Assembly (NCBI RefSeq): GCF_020687745.1
Contig: NZ_JAJEWK010000009.1
Location: 1 to 64,000, forward strand
From: Chryseobacterium sp. MFBS3-17
Lineage (GTDB): Bacteria > Bacteroidota > Bacteroidia > Flavobacteriales > Weeksellaceae
Length of the DNA stretch: 64,000 nucleotides
Direction: 5' to 3'
The notes beneath the pieces are model-generated. The model made no database searches, had not been told where the DNA came from, and saw nothing but the letters and a program-made list of their open reading frames with translations. Shown here in pieces: positions 1-8,210 of this stretch; positions within the stretch are counted from its first letter, which is position 1, and every line of letters starts with the position of its first letter. The position numbers and the translations under genes are program-made.

Positions 1-362
1 TGCTTTAGAATTGTAATCTTGCCGCCCACGGTACATTGCAGTTCGGAGATTTCGGTTACGCAACTTTTGCCCATGACTTTTACCTGGTCATAAGTTTTCT
101 GCCACTTGCCGGCCGGCGCATAGGAGCAGGGCAAATAGCCGCCGGATGTGGGCTTGAGTTTGCAGTTCCCAAAGGGCATGGCAGGAGGATCCAGCATCAG
201 GTCATCCTCAGTCACGGCCAGAAAATCTGCCTGTCCATCGGCGTCATTCCAATAATGCTTCTGATGGCTGGTCACCTTAAAAGCAGGAAACTGAAACCCC
301 TGATTGCACTGGCAGGTTCCTTTCTGTACCACAAAATGTTTACCGTCATGAGGTGAAGCCAT
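1..362 (-). CDS. PAAR-like protein (DUF4280 type), T6SS spike tip, 3' end outside window
   Basis: Reading the minus strand from the ATG at 362 gives 120 codons that stay open to the window edge. The product has an early Cys pair (residues 18 and 20, TCQC), a central FGNC motif followed by KPTSGG and a PCSYAPAGKW segment, then SCVTEISELQCTVGGKI near the visible end. This matches the DUF4280 PAAR-like family, in which Cys and Gly-Gly motifs shape the cone capping VgrG. About the last tenth of the usual length is cut off. The gene diverges from tssB and has its own promoter and dyad operator (398-443). The family call is from motif pattern; the role as tip of this T6SSiii is inferred from position. 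Confidence 0.8.
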   Translation of the reverse strand, partial: MASPHDGKHFVVQKGTCQCNQGFQFPAFKVTSHQKHYWNDADGQADFLAVTEDDLMLDPPAMPFGNCKLKPTSGGYLPCSYAPAGKWQKTYDQVKVMGKSCVTEISELQCTVGGKITILK

Positions 363-397
363 AACCAAAGATTTTCAGGGTTCTATAAGTAACGGAT

Positions 398-443
398 TAA
401 AGCTAATCAAAATCTCTTTTACAAAAAGTAGTAGAATTACGAC
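398..443 (-). promoter_or_regulatory. Promoter with dyad operator driving the PAAR-like gene
   Basis: On the minus strand the dyad GTCGTAATTCTACTAC (443-428) is followed, 38 bp from its first base, by TAGCTTTA (405-398), a one-mismatch version of the Bacteroidota -7 element TAnnTTTG. The same dyad and the same 38-bp offset precede hcp1 and hcp2. The dyad is close to symmetric, so it could also influence the divergent tssB gene, although no convincing -7 element was found in that direction. The rest of 363-630 holds no gene. Confidence 0.65.
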
Positions 444-630
444 AATTTTGAAAAAATATTTTTTTTCTGAATGAAAGATTGCTTTTTTTTGTTTATTTGT
501 TTAATGTAAGGACAGGTCTTATAAAATTCATTTTAATAAAGATAAAATGATATGGAAATTACCGGACAGATGGAATTTTTTTTATAAATTTAGAACATCG
601 AAAAAAGATAAGAATAAAAATAAAGAACTT

Positions 631-1077
631 ATGGCAATGTTTAATTACGGCGTTGGCGGCAACGAGGTTAAGGTTGATGCTAACGAGGCAATACAGGAGA
701 TTCAGGAGAACAGATCCCTTGTGGTAAGCCAATTGACAGCAGATGAACCGATGGTTCCGGAAATTGTAAAAGGTCTGAAAACGGTAGATGACGTCTTCAG
801 ACATTTTCAGCCTGCGATTTCTGTGCAACATGAAACAGAGGACGGAAGCATTATTAACGAAGAATTTCGGTTTGAACAACTGGGCGATTTTACCCCGAAG
901 AACCTTACCCAGAATTCTGATTATCTGAAACAACTCAGCATGGAGCAAGAGCAGTATAATAAGGTTTTAAGACAATTAAAAAACAATAAAATCCTGCGCA
1001 CAATCCTGGAAAACCCACAAACGAAAGATGCTTTTATACAAGCGTTGAAAGATGTGGCCAGTGAGCTTGAAAAATAA
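631..1077 (+). CDS. tssB: T6SS contractile sheath small subunit TssB (VipA)
   Basis: This 148-residue protein is the small sheath subunit, which pairs with TssC to form the cytoplasmic contractile sheath around the Hcp tube. The sequence has the family's TVDDVFRHFQP region (about residues 52-62), FEQLGDFTP and a C-terminal alpha-helical tail. An in-frame ATG at 547 would add 28 lysine- and aromatic-rich residues that do not look like TssB. The ATG at 631 follows an A-rich stretch typical of Bacteroidota starts and gives the usual length. tssC follows after 15 bp, so the two are probably co-transcribed and translated in similar amounts. Confidence 0.93.
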   Translation: MAMFNYGVGGNEVKVDANEAIQEIQENRSLVVSQLTADEPMVPEIVKGLKTVDDVFRHFQPAISVQHETEDGSIINEEFRFEQLGDFTPKNLTQNSDYLKQLSMEQEQYNKVLRQLKNNKILRTILENPQTKDAFIQALKDVASELEK

Positions 1078-1092
1078 CTTAAACACACATCC

Positions 1093-2454
1093 ATGGACAA
1101 TAAACAACAAGCAGCAACTCAAAGTCTGCAAGATACACAACAGCAAAACCAGCAGCAGAAAGCACCCGCCCTGCAGGAGCTGAACAAAGTGGGAGGGTTT
1201 GGTTTTATAGAAACGGTGGTAGATGGCATTGCCAATATGAACCCTACCCGAAAGGCCAGAAAAGAAATTTTCCTGAATGATTCCAATAAAGCCGTAGAAA
1301 GAAAAGATTTACTGCAGAAGATCAACCTTTGGGTTTCTCTGCTGGAGAATCATAATTCGGCAGAGGAAATGGCCGAATCCTGTAGAACGAAGTCTGTATC
1401 TGCAGAGAAAAATCTGAAAAGTAACCTGAAAAACACTCTGGATGCGGTGCGCAATCTGGAAACCAGTTACAGAACAGTGGCACAGTTCTACAAAAATACG
1501 GAGCTGGATAAAGTAGATAATCTAAGTATTGTGAACGCCAGTCTGGATCAGATGAAGGATCTGGATAATCCTATATTTATTGAAGCCATAGCCGAAGAGT
1601 TTAAAAAATATTACGACCGTCTGGATCTGAGGGATAACTATTCCATTATGGCAATTCCGGGATATTTGGGATCCAATAAGGTGGTTGAAAAATGGGCAAA
1701 AATCTGTAACGAAAATAAAGTCATGCTGGTGACTGATTTTGCCAATCTGGATAAACCGGATGATGTGGTAGATCTGTTCCACTCTGCCAATCTTACCGGC
1801 GGTGAACTGCACCGGAGTAACGTTATCATGACCACCAACTGGCTGGTAGGCCGGGGCAAGGCCGAGGAAGTAGGCGAAGAGGAAAATGTAGACCTCCCGC
1901 CATCTACTTCGCTGGCCGGAAAAATTTATAAAACCCTGATGTCCCAAGTAGCTGCCGGAAAAAAACATGGCAATATCAACGAAGTGGATGCCGTGAAATT
2001 TGACCTTAAAAAAAGCGAAATTTCTCAGCTGGAAAAAATGGGACTGGTGCCTATGGTGAATGAGTACGGAAAAATTATGGCATTCTCTGCCAAAACTTTG
2101 TTTACGGGTGACAATATTGGCCTGCAGACCTATTCCGTAGTGCGCGTATTCGATTATGTGACCAAGGTTTTACTGGATTTCCTGAACAGAAGAGCTTTTG
2201 AAAACTGGAACCCGAAGAATGAGGACGATCTGAGAAGACAGATTGTGACGTTTCTGGATGGGATTAAAGGGCCGGATAAACTGATTGAGAAGTTTAAAAT
2301 TGTACGCTTTGAACAAGACCGTGTAAATAAAGACCGTGTATGGCTGGATATCCGCATGACTCCATATTTCCCGACTAAAAGTTTCGTTATAAAACTGGAT
2401 GGTCATAAGGGTGATGATGGCAATGAATGGGAAGCAGAATACCAACAGGAATAA
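1093..2454 (+). CDS. tssC: T6SS contractile sheath large subunit TssC (VipB)
   Basis: The 453-residue product is the large sheath subunit. Its N-terminal 20 residues are very rich in Gln, then a TssC-like body follows with an LQKINLWVSLLEN helix, the IMTTNWLVGRG segment (about residues 245-255) and a C-terminal PYFPTKSFVIKLDGHKGDDG strand region characteristic of the family in T6SSiii loci. Its length fits T6SSiii homologues. It lies 15 bp after tssB and is followed by an intrinsic terminator at 2474-2510, which may limit read-through into the lipoprotein gene so that sheath genes are made in excess. Confidence 0.93.
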   Translation: MDNKQQAATQSLQDTQQQNQQQKAPALQELNKVGGFGFIETVVDGIANMNPTRKARKEIFLNDSNKAVERKDLLQKINLWVSLLENHNSAEEMAESCRTKSVSAEKNLKSNLKNTLDAVRNLETSYRTVAQFYKNTELDKVDNLSIVNASLDQMKDLDNPIFIEAIAEEFKKYYDRLDLRDNYSIMAIPGYLGSNKVVEKWAKICNENKVMLVTDFANLDKPDDVVDLFHSANLTGGELHRSNVIMTTNWLVGRGKAEEVGEEENVDLPPSTSLAGKIYKTLMSQVAAGKKHGNINEVDAVKFDLKKSEISQLEKMGLVPMVNEYGKIMAFSAKTLFTGDNIGLQTYSVVRVFDYVTKVLLDFLNRRAFENWNPKNEDDLRRQIVTFLDGIKGPDKLIEKFKIVRFEQDRVNKDRVWLDIRMTPYFPTKSFVIKLDGHKGDDGNEWEAEYQQE

Positions 2455-2473
2455 AAGTAGTAAATTAATATAT

Positions 2474-2510
2474 AAAAAAAGGGATTTGCATGTTGCGCAG
2501 TCCCTTTTTT
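2474..2510 (+). terminator. Intrinsic terminator after tssC
   Basis: An A-rich 5' arm plus GGGA (2474-2484) pairs with TCCCTTTTTT (2501-2510), so the U-tract is the 3' arm. It sits between the tssC stop and the next gene's start, suggesting partial termination inside the operon. Confidence 0.7.
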
Positions 2511-2526
2511 AATGAAATCTGATGCT

Positions 2527-2964
2527 ATGAAGTTAAAAACATTTTTGCCGGCTGCAGGGATGACCGTAATCTTCTTGTGGGGTTGCGAAAAAAAATATGA
2601 AAGGCCGGACCGTTATGCCATAGATCTGTTCGCCACGGAAGCTGCGGAAGAAATTCCAGTATTGTCTGCTGATGAAGCTGCAGAAAGAAGTGACCTCATC
2701 CTCCGCACCAATATGCTGTTGCTGGCTGACAGTGCTTCTGCAGCAGCTAAGAAGCTTTATGTCTATGAGGTGCAACAAGGCCGTTTCTCCAAAGGCAATA
2801 ATGATTCGACAGCGGTATGGCCGTTCAGGTTTATCTCTGATTACGAAATCCGCAAGCCTGCACATGACGATTCTGCAAGTATTTATTTGCAGAAGGCCTC
2901 CTCATACACCATTATTACTAACGCTTTAAATATCCGGTTTCAGGCGGTTCCCTATGCGCCGTAA
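2527..2964 (+). CDS. tssQ: Lipoprotein of the T6SSiii membrane complex, TssQ-like
   Basis: A 145-residue protein starting at the ATG at 2527 (an upstream ATG at 2512 adds five residues). It has a lipoprotein signal: basic start MKLK, a hydrophobic core and the lipobox LWGC with the acylated Cys at about residue 20, followed by EKKYERPDRYAIDLFA. T6SSiii systems lack TssJLM and use TssN, O, P, Q and R for the envelope complex; TssQ is the small outer-membrane lipoprotein. Lipobox, size and the place next to tssC support this call. No enzymatic motif is visible. It converges on tssR across a shared terminator. Confidence 0.65.
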   Translation: MKLKTFLPAAGMTVIFLWGCEKKYERPDRYAIDLFATEAAEEIPVLSADEAAERSDLILRTNMLLLADSASAAAKKLYVYEVQQGRFSKGNNDSTAVWPFRFISDYEIRKPAHDDSASIYLQKASSYTIITNALNIRFQAVPYAP

Positions 2965-2992
2965 ACCAGTAACAGACAATTTCTGACATGAA

Positions 2993-3017
2993 AAAACCGC
3001 CTTTTCCGGGCGGTTTT
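2993..3017. terminator. Bidirectional terminator between convergent tssQ and tssR
   Basis: Perfect 9-bp stem AAAACCGCC / GGCGGTTTT (2993-3001, 3009-3017) with a 7-nt loop. The A-tract on one side and T-tract on the other let it work in both directions. Confidence 0.85.
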
Positions 3018-3038
3018 GTTGGATAATGTTCTGTCGTT

Positions 3039-5414
3039 TTAAGGTAAGTTTTCCAAAGGCGTCACCATAGGCATAAAATAAGAATTCAGCCAGTAGAAGC
3101 GGGCTCCGTTTTGCTCAATCATAATTTTTGGGTTATTCTTGTGATCCAAAAGTCTGTCGGCCAGTATTTTGAATTGATTAAAATAGGTTTTGGCAGCGTT
3201 TTCCGGAATTACTTTTGATTTTTTCCATCCTTTCAGCATATATCTGGAGAGCATTTCTTCTGATGAATTATCGAATCCGGTAGCTAATGCTACGGAGTAG
3301 TCCATTGGTTTTTCCAGATAGGCTCCCTTGCGGAATTTATCTGTTACGCTGTACTTTTTCAGTACTTTCAGGTATCTGCTCACCGCTTTTCTCTGACTGA
3401 ATGAGGCGCTGTAGGGCTCTGTCTGCTGATAGGTTTCCATATAAAAGTTACGCAGCGCATCATATTCCGGTTCGGAAATCAGAATCCCTTTCTGAATCTG
3501 CGGCCAGTATTCTCTGTACGCCTCCGGAAAGGTGCCGCGTGCCAGAAACGGAAAATCATAAGGGACCAGCTGTGAAGCCAGTTCTGTAGGAATCAGTGCT
3601 GGGGCGCTGGGATATTGTTGTGTAAAGTCCGGTTTCAGGAATGTTTTAGAAGATCCAACCGAAGATTTAAAATAAGCCGTAAGGGTAGAGTCTATGGTTT
3701 TATTATAATGGGTCAGCTGGCCCACCATTGTATCAAAGGATTTGGAAAGAAGGCTTACGGAGGTAGCTTCGCCTTTTTTCGGATAGATTACGAAGCCCTG
3801 GGACATGCTTCCTTTTGGATAGTCCAGTGAATAAACACCTGCTTCTCCCTGTACCAGATTATAATTGTTCTTGTCAAAGATCAATGCCTGATCCACAATG
3901 CGCTCCTTGTCCAGTTCTGCAATGTTTTTTGCCGTATTGGTGAGTACATTTTCGGCCATGAGCACGTAATTGTTATAACTGTCTGCCGAAGCGGAAGCCG
4001 TCTGGAAAAATAGAGTTCTGGCTCTGGCTGAGGTAAGCGAGCGGATGGCGTTATAGGCGCCACTACCGGAGAGGGAAGTAGAGCCGGTCACCAGGAGGAT
4101 ATTGGTCTCATCCCGCACCGGATTCAGCAATTCGCCGGCTGCATCCAGTCCTTCGGCCAGCGGCTGGCCTCCCGAACTGTTGCAGTTCATCAGCACCGAT
4201 TGTTCGTCTATAAATTTAGTGATGACCTCATAATTGGCATTCAGTGCAGATGCCGCTACATTGTCTCCGCAGGAGTTTGCTTTATAAAGGACAGCGCCAA
4301 ATTTTACTTTATGAAAGTAGTTCAGCTGATGAAGTTTCAGTACAATGTCCTGAAATGCTGATTTTGCAATGGAAATATTTTGTGTGTTATTCCGGCTGAT
4401 GTCTATCGCAAAAACAATATTCAGATTTTTATTTTTGCGGGTGATTTCCTTGAACCGGTCATAATACAGCGGTTCTCCCAGTACATTCAGAATGAAATTA
4501 TTATTGTAATCCAGCGCATTGGTGAAGAATTTTCCGGTGTTCTGACTGTCCAGTGCAGTAGGTTTTACGGCTATAAGATTTTCCATAGGCGTACGAAGTT
4601 CAGAATCTGTCACCACAAAACGGGTTTGTTCTGTAGCACCTCCGGCAGATATTTTGGTGATGGCCATCTGGTTCACATCTTCGGTAAATGCGTAATCTGC
4701 TGATGAACGCAGTGCGGTTCTTTCTCCCCAGGGTGTAACAATATTCCCGTTTACCCAGCCATAAATATTGCCTTCCACGCTGTCTATCTTTACAGAAGGA
4801 TATTTGCCGATGAGGTAGCGGTCGTTTTCCCCTTTTTTATAAATGTAGACCATTTGCCCTATGGGCAATTTTTTACCGGTCACCTTGGTGAGATCGGGGG
4901 TAGAAAACAGCACTACCGAATCGTTTTTCAGGTATTTGGCACCATTATTTAAAACATCAGAATTGTTGGGTGCCAGGGCGGCCTTCATACTGAATCCGGT
5001 TTCGCTGCTTTTGATGGAGTTGGTCCAGAGCAGCAGCTGATCCTCGGGAATCCAGCCGTAGGTTTTTACATTGCGCACAGGAATTTTCTGCATCAGCGCA
5101 TCGGGATTGTATTCCGCTACTTTTACCAGTTTTTTACTGTTATTGTATTGCATGACCAGCAAGGGCTCCAGAAATTTTATTTCCTTTGGGGATTTCTCAC
5201 TCCCTTTGTCCATGAAGACAGTATTACTGGCGCGGTCAGAGATGACCACCCATGGCTCAGACTGGTTGGGGAATCCGTTGCTCACCGTGGTTCTGTCCAT
5301 CACTCCATAGTAAGACGGTTTGGGCGTATTTTCTCCCGGAATTCTGACATGGCAGCCGGAACTGATCCAGGCTGCAGTCACAATACAGGTAAGGGATAGT
5401 AATTTATTTTTCAT
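3039..5414 (-). CDS. tssR: T6SSiii envelope protein TssR (large lipoprotein with vWA-like region)
   Basis: The 791-residue product begins with a lipoprotein signal (MKNKLLSL, lipobox SSGC, Cys about residue 21). An N-terminal region with SH3-like strand patterns (GWIPEDQLLLW and GWVNGNIVTPWG) is followed near residue 340 by a von Willebrand A-like fold that starts IVFAIDISRNN and later has ILLVTGSTSLSGSG. The metal site looks degenerate, with DISRN where DxSxS is usual. The C-terminus is helical. Length, lipoprotein signal and operon position next to tssP fit TssR, part of the TssNQOPR complex of Bacteroidota. It is the last gene of the long minus-strand operon. Confidence 0.82.
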   Translation of the reverse strand: MKNKLLSLTCIVTAAWISSGCHVRIPGENTPKPSYYGVMDRTTVSNGFPNQSEPWVVISDRASNTVFMDKGSEKSPKEIKFLEPLLVMQYNNSKKLVKVAEYNPDALMQKIPVRNVKTYGWIPEDQLLLWTNSIKSSETGFSMKAALAPNNSDVLNNGAKYLKNDSVVLFSTPDLTKVTGKKLPIGQMVYIYKKGENDRYLIGKYPSVKIDSVEGNIYGWVNGNIVTPWGERTALRSSADYAFTEDVNQMAITKISAGGATEQTRFVVTDSELRTPMENLIAVKPTALDSQNTGKFFTNALDYNNNFILNVLGEPLYYDRFKEITRKNKNLNIVFAIDISRNNTQNISIAKSAFQDIVLKLHQLNYFHKVKFGAVLYKANSCGDNVAASALNANYEVITKFIDEQSVLMNCNSSGGQPLAEGLDAAGELLNPVRDETNILLVTGSTSLSGSGAYNAIRSLTSARARTLFFQTASASADSYNNYVLMAENVLTNTAKNIAELDKERIVDQALIFDKNNYNLVQGEAGVYSLDYPKGSMSQGFVIYPKKGEATSVSLLSKSFDTMVGQLTHYNKTIDSTLTAYFKSSVGSSKTFLKPDFTQQYPSAPALIPTELASQLVPYDFPFLARGTFPEAYREYWPQIQKGILISEPEYDALRNFYMETYQQTEPYSASFSQRKAVSRYLKVLKKYSVTDKFRKGAYLEKPMDYSVALATGFDNSSEEMLSRYMLKGWKKSKVIPENAAKTYFNQFKILADRLLDHKNNPKIMIEQNGARFYWLNSYFMPMVTPLENLP

Positions 5415-5443
5415 AAGATGACTTTTTCGGTTACACTTTTCTG

Positions 5444-6361
5444 TTATTTGCTTTGCTTGATTTCTACATTGGTGACGCAGTTCTGATCTGCATCAAATGT
5501 TATTTTTGCTTCCTGAATGATATTTTTCTTGTCAAACTGCAGTCCTGTGGTATAATAGTAGAAGGACTGGTTATTCCCGTTTACGTTTACACTGATGTTG
5601 TCCTTATTACACAGATAAGTATTGAGCAGATAATTATAGTGTGTGTTGAAATTGTTACCGTTTGCAATTTGTTGCAGATGATATTTGAAATCGTTGCTGA
5701 TTTTCTCGAAAACCGCAGAAATAGAAGGACTGGCCATTACTTCTTCCACATCATCCAACTCGCTGTATGCGGGCAGAATTTTAATCTGATGCGAGACCTG
5801 ATCTACATCTGTTGTAAGGATTACGGTATAATTTCCCGGATTTTTATAAGCATAGGAGGGCATTTTTTCATTAGAGTCGATGTTTCCGGATTCTCCAAAT
5901 CTCCAGCTGAAACTGGAAGCGTCTGGTGAAATAGCACGGAAGAAAACGTTTTCCAGTTGCATGGCCTGCGGTGGTCCGTCTATAACCGAGGTGGTCATAA
6001 TGGTGTCTGCAGCTCTGGCCACCGGTGCCGAAACCAGTACCGAGAAGGTTTTCGTATATTTATTATCCAGGGTAAGGGATACGGGATAGAATCCGGACTT
6101 TTTAAAGAAATGCACGCCCGAACTTTTATCCGTAGTCACACCATCGCCGAAATCCCACCGGACGGTGGTGCCAAAATTTGATTTGTTTTCAAATGAAAGG
6201 GAGTCTCCTACATGAAGTGTAGAGGGATATACTGCTGCTATAATATCATCTGCACTGTGCAGTACTTTTCTCTGAAGCCAGAGCACGAGTAGGGCGGCCG
6301 CCAGGAGCAAAGCAATGACTGCCAAAATAATGCTTTTCTTGTTTTTCTGAATATAGTTCAT
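5444..6361 (-). CDS. tssP: T6SSiii envelope protein TssP with PKD domain
   Basis: A 305-residue inner-membrane protein: a short basic N-tail (NYIQKNKKS), one transmembrane helix at about residues 13-30, then a periplasmic part. Residues about 45-110 form a PKD-type beta-sandwich, recognisable by VGDSLSFENKS and TVRWDFGDGVTTDKS. A second weaker PKD-like repeat (FSWRFGESGN, about residues 150-160) follows. TssP is the PKD-containing member of the T6SSiii membrane complex. It is 25 bp downstream of a TssO-like gene and 29 bp before tssR, so all are one transcription unit. Confidence 0.8.
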   Translation of the reverse strand: MNYIQKNKKSIILAVIALLLAAALLVLWLQRKVLHSADDIIAAVYPSTLHVGDSLSFENKSNFGTTVRWDFGDGVTTDKSSGVHFFKKSGFYPVSLTLDNKYTKTFSVLVSAPVARAADTIMTTSVIDGPPQAMQLENVFFRAISPDASSFSWRFGESGNIDSNEKMPSYAYKNPGNYTVILTTDVDQVSHQIKILPAYSELDDVEEVMASPSISAVFEKISNDFKYHLQQIANGNNFNTHYNYLLNTYLCNKDNISVNVNGNNQSFYYYTTGLQFDKKNIIQEAKITFDADQNCVTNVEIKQSK

Positions 6362-6386
6362 ACGGATAGGTTTATCAAGGGGTTGA

Positions 6387-6911
6387 TTATGGTCTCATCA
6401 GCATACTGTTGTCCCGGTTCAGGAGCTGCTGTTTTTTTTCCTTCACGCCTATGGCACAGTCTTCGGCCTGTTTTTTATAGAATTTCATGTTTTCATTCAT
6501 TTTGGATGCCATTTCTTTGTCTCTGAAAAACATCTCATAAAACCGGGCAATCTGTACATAAGACTGTTTGCGCGGGTCTGTGGTGTTCACGGTTTCAAAA
6601 ACATTGGGAATGTCATTAATGCTGTATTGTATTTCATTGGCCTCAAATGTATTTCTGGTTTCCAGGGGCAGTCTTTCTATCTTGCTGAAAGCGCTGTCCA
6701 GCACATAAATGGTTTTCGCCTGGCGGTCTTCAAATTTTGCTTTCTCCTGCAGTACCTGAATGGACACCAGGTCTGCATCTGAAAACGGTGACCGGAATTT
6801 TGCCAGCAGAATGAGCGAAAGAATGAGCACAGCAAAAAACAGCATGGCCAGCAGATACAGGAAATAGTGTCTTTTTTCTTTATTGGAGAGGGTAATGTGA
6901 ATCTGTTCCAT
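6387..6911 (-). CDS. tssO: T6SSiii membrane protein, TssO-like (second copy)
   Basis: The ATG at 6911 gives a 174-residue product; a TTG five codons upstream is less likely. A cytoplasmic tail (TLSNKEKRHYF) precedes one transmembrane helix at about residues 16-37. The remainder is helical and periplasmic, with coiled-coil character and no Cys pair or enzyme motif. The NKEKR-then-helix architecture and operon position fit TssO. The gene upstream has the same layout, so this locus encodes two single-pass proteins of this kind. Which one is the true TssO orthologue cannot be settled without a profile search. Confidence 0.6.
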   Translation of the reverse strand: MEQIHITLSNKEKRHYFLYLLAMLFFAVLILSLILLAKFRSPFSDADLVSIQVLQEKAKFEDRQAKTIYVLDSAFSKIERLPLETRNTFEANEIQYSINDIPNVFETVNTTDPRKQSYVQIARFYEMFFRDKEMASKMNENMKFYKKQAEDCAIGVKEKKQQLLNRDNSMLMRP

Positions 6912-6929
6912 AGTGTGGGTGTACAAAAG

Positions 6930-7463
6930 TTATCTGCCTTTAAATTTTTTGCTGATTTTGGGCACGTCGGGTTTCAGCCGGTCGGTCATTCTTTGTTCTG
7001 TGCCCATACAGTCGTTCAGATTTCGCAATGCGCTCTGTTCCTGTATGCGTATATTGAGCAGTTCATTTTTGAAACGCATGATTTCTTTGGAGTGTTTCAG
7101 GAAGACAGCATAGTGCTTCAGGCCTTTGGCGCTGTCTTCCCGAAGCGCACTTTCTGTATTCCGGATGTCCTCCAGAATCCGGTCGCGCAGCAAGATTTCA
7201 TTTTGAACTTTATTGGAATTCATCAGGTTCATCTGGTCATAGATTTCATCCAGTTTGGTTCTCATGACCTCGTTTCTGGAAATCATATTTTTGTATGCAT
7301 CTATTTCGATCTGTATGTGTTCCTGCTGTATGCGCGAACTTTTAAACATGAAGAAAACCGTGAGAAAACTCACTGTGCAAAGCACCACGAAAGAAAGTAT
7401 AAAGCGCAGTGTAGCCTGCCTCACATCCTTGCGGTTAAGTTTTTGTTTTCCGTTTGAAACCAT
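6930..7463 (-). CDS. T6SSiii single-pass membrane protein, TssO-like (first copy)
   Basis: A 177-residue protein with a basic cytoplasmic tail (NGKQKLNRKDVRQATLRF), one membrane helix at about residues 22-42 and a long periplasmic coiled coil (heptad-like pattern from about residue 45 to 150), ending in the basic tail ISKKFKGR. It starts 4 bp after the stop of the LuxR-type regulator and is followed at 18 bp by a similar gene. It may be TssO or a companion of it in the trans-envelope complex; the call rests on topology and position only. Confidence 0.55.
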   Translation of the reverse strand: MVSNGKQKLNRKDVRQATLRFILSFVVLCTVSFLTVFFMFKSSRIQQEHIQIEIDAYKNMISRNEVMRTKLDEIYDQMNLMNSNKVQNEILLRDRILEDIRNTESALREDSAKGLKHYAVFLKHSKEIMRFKNELLNIRIQEQSALRNLNDCMGTEQRMTDRLKPDVPKISKKFKGR

Positions 7464-7466
7464 AAT

Positions 7467-8138
7467 CTAAATGCTTGTGTTATAATATCCTTTTTCTACA
7501 CAGAACCTCACCAGGTCCAGTTTGCTTTTCAGCCCCAGGCGCTCCGTAAGCCTGTTAATGTACGTGTCTATGGTGCGGGAACTCAGATTCAGTCTTTCAC
7601 CGATGTCTTTATTGCTGTAACCTTCGTAGCAAAGTTTCAGAATTTGTATTTCTGTGACAGACAGTTCTTCCTGCTCTTGTTTTTGTCTTTGCAGATAGTC
7701 TTTTACCGCCTCAGACTGGGAAGCCCATTCTTTCTTGTATTCCTCATAACTGCTGTTTTTAGAAATAATGCAGTTGTTCAGAATGTCCTTAATCACAATA
7801 CTGCTCTTCTGGCAGTAATAGGTATTCGGGATATTTTCAATAATCTCGGCCATATCTGCCTGATATGTGGCAGAGTAAGTGAGAATGGGAATGTTTTTAT
7901 TGGTCTGGCGAATGAATTTGATGGCCTCCAGGCCGCTCAGAATGGGCATGAAGAGATTGATGACAAAGATGTCCTCCTGTTTGCTGTACAAACGGTTAAT
8001 CAGTTCATTCCCATTATTACAGTCGTTTACAATCCTGTAAAAGGGATTTTCCATCAACATTTTCACCAAAAACTGTTTGAAGTAAAAATCACTTTCAGCT
8101 ATGGAGAATCTTTTTATTTTGGCATTATTACTAAACAT
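7467..8138 (-). CDS. LuxR-family regulator with atypical receiver domain, in the T6SS operon
   Basis: A 223-residue two-domain protein. Residues about 8-120 have the fold pattern of a response-regulator receiver: FSIAESDF, then VINLFMPILSGLE, PILTYSA and a conserved Lys at 111 (YCQKSS). The position of the phospho-acceptor Asp is Asn61 (INLFMP in place of LDxxMP), and the acidic pair is reduced to Glu15-Ser16. Residues about 155-220 are a canonical LuxR/NarL helix-turn-helix (LSVTEIQILKLCYEGYSN, then IGERLNLSSRTIDTYINRL). It lies between tssK and the TssO-like genes. It probably regulates the T6SS genes by binding the dyad found before hcp1, hcp2 and the PAAR gene; that link is inferred. Confidence 0.85.
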   Translation of the reverse strand: MFSNNAKIKRFSIAESDFYFKQFLVKMLMENPFYRIVNDCNNGNELINRLYSKQEDIFVINLFMPILSGLEAIKFIRQTNKNIPILTYSATYQADMAEIIENIPNTYYCQKSSIVIKDILNNCIISKNSSYEEYKKEWASQSEAVKDYLQRQKQEQEELSVTEIQILKLCYEGYSNKDIGERLNLSSRTIDTYINRLTERLGLKSKLDLVRFCVEKGYYNTSI

Positions 8139-8210
8139 GGTAATTCTTATAGATTAATATTCTCTCTCTATGTAATCATTGTGTTTTTTTGCTAGTCAAT
8201 AATGTGGGGG

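Noticed and set aside
36-356. Plus-strand open frame of 106 codons at the left edge
   Set aside because: It is antisense to the PAAR-like gene, whose Cys and Gly-Gly motifs are clear; the plus-strand product has no family-like pattern.
547-630. Upstream in-frame ATG for tssB
   Set aside because: The extra 28 residues are Lys- and aromatic-rich and unlike TssB; the ATG at 631 has an A-rich leader and gives the usual length.
444-630. Use of the 428-443 dyad as a plus-strand tssB operator
   Set aside because: At the 38-bp offset on the plus strand the sequence is TCTGAATG, not a -7 element; a contribution to tssB remains possible but is not supported.
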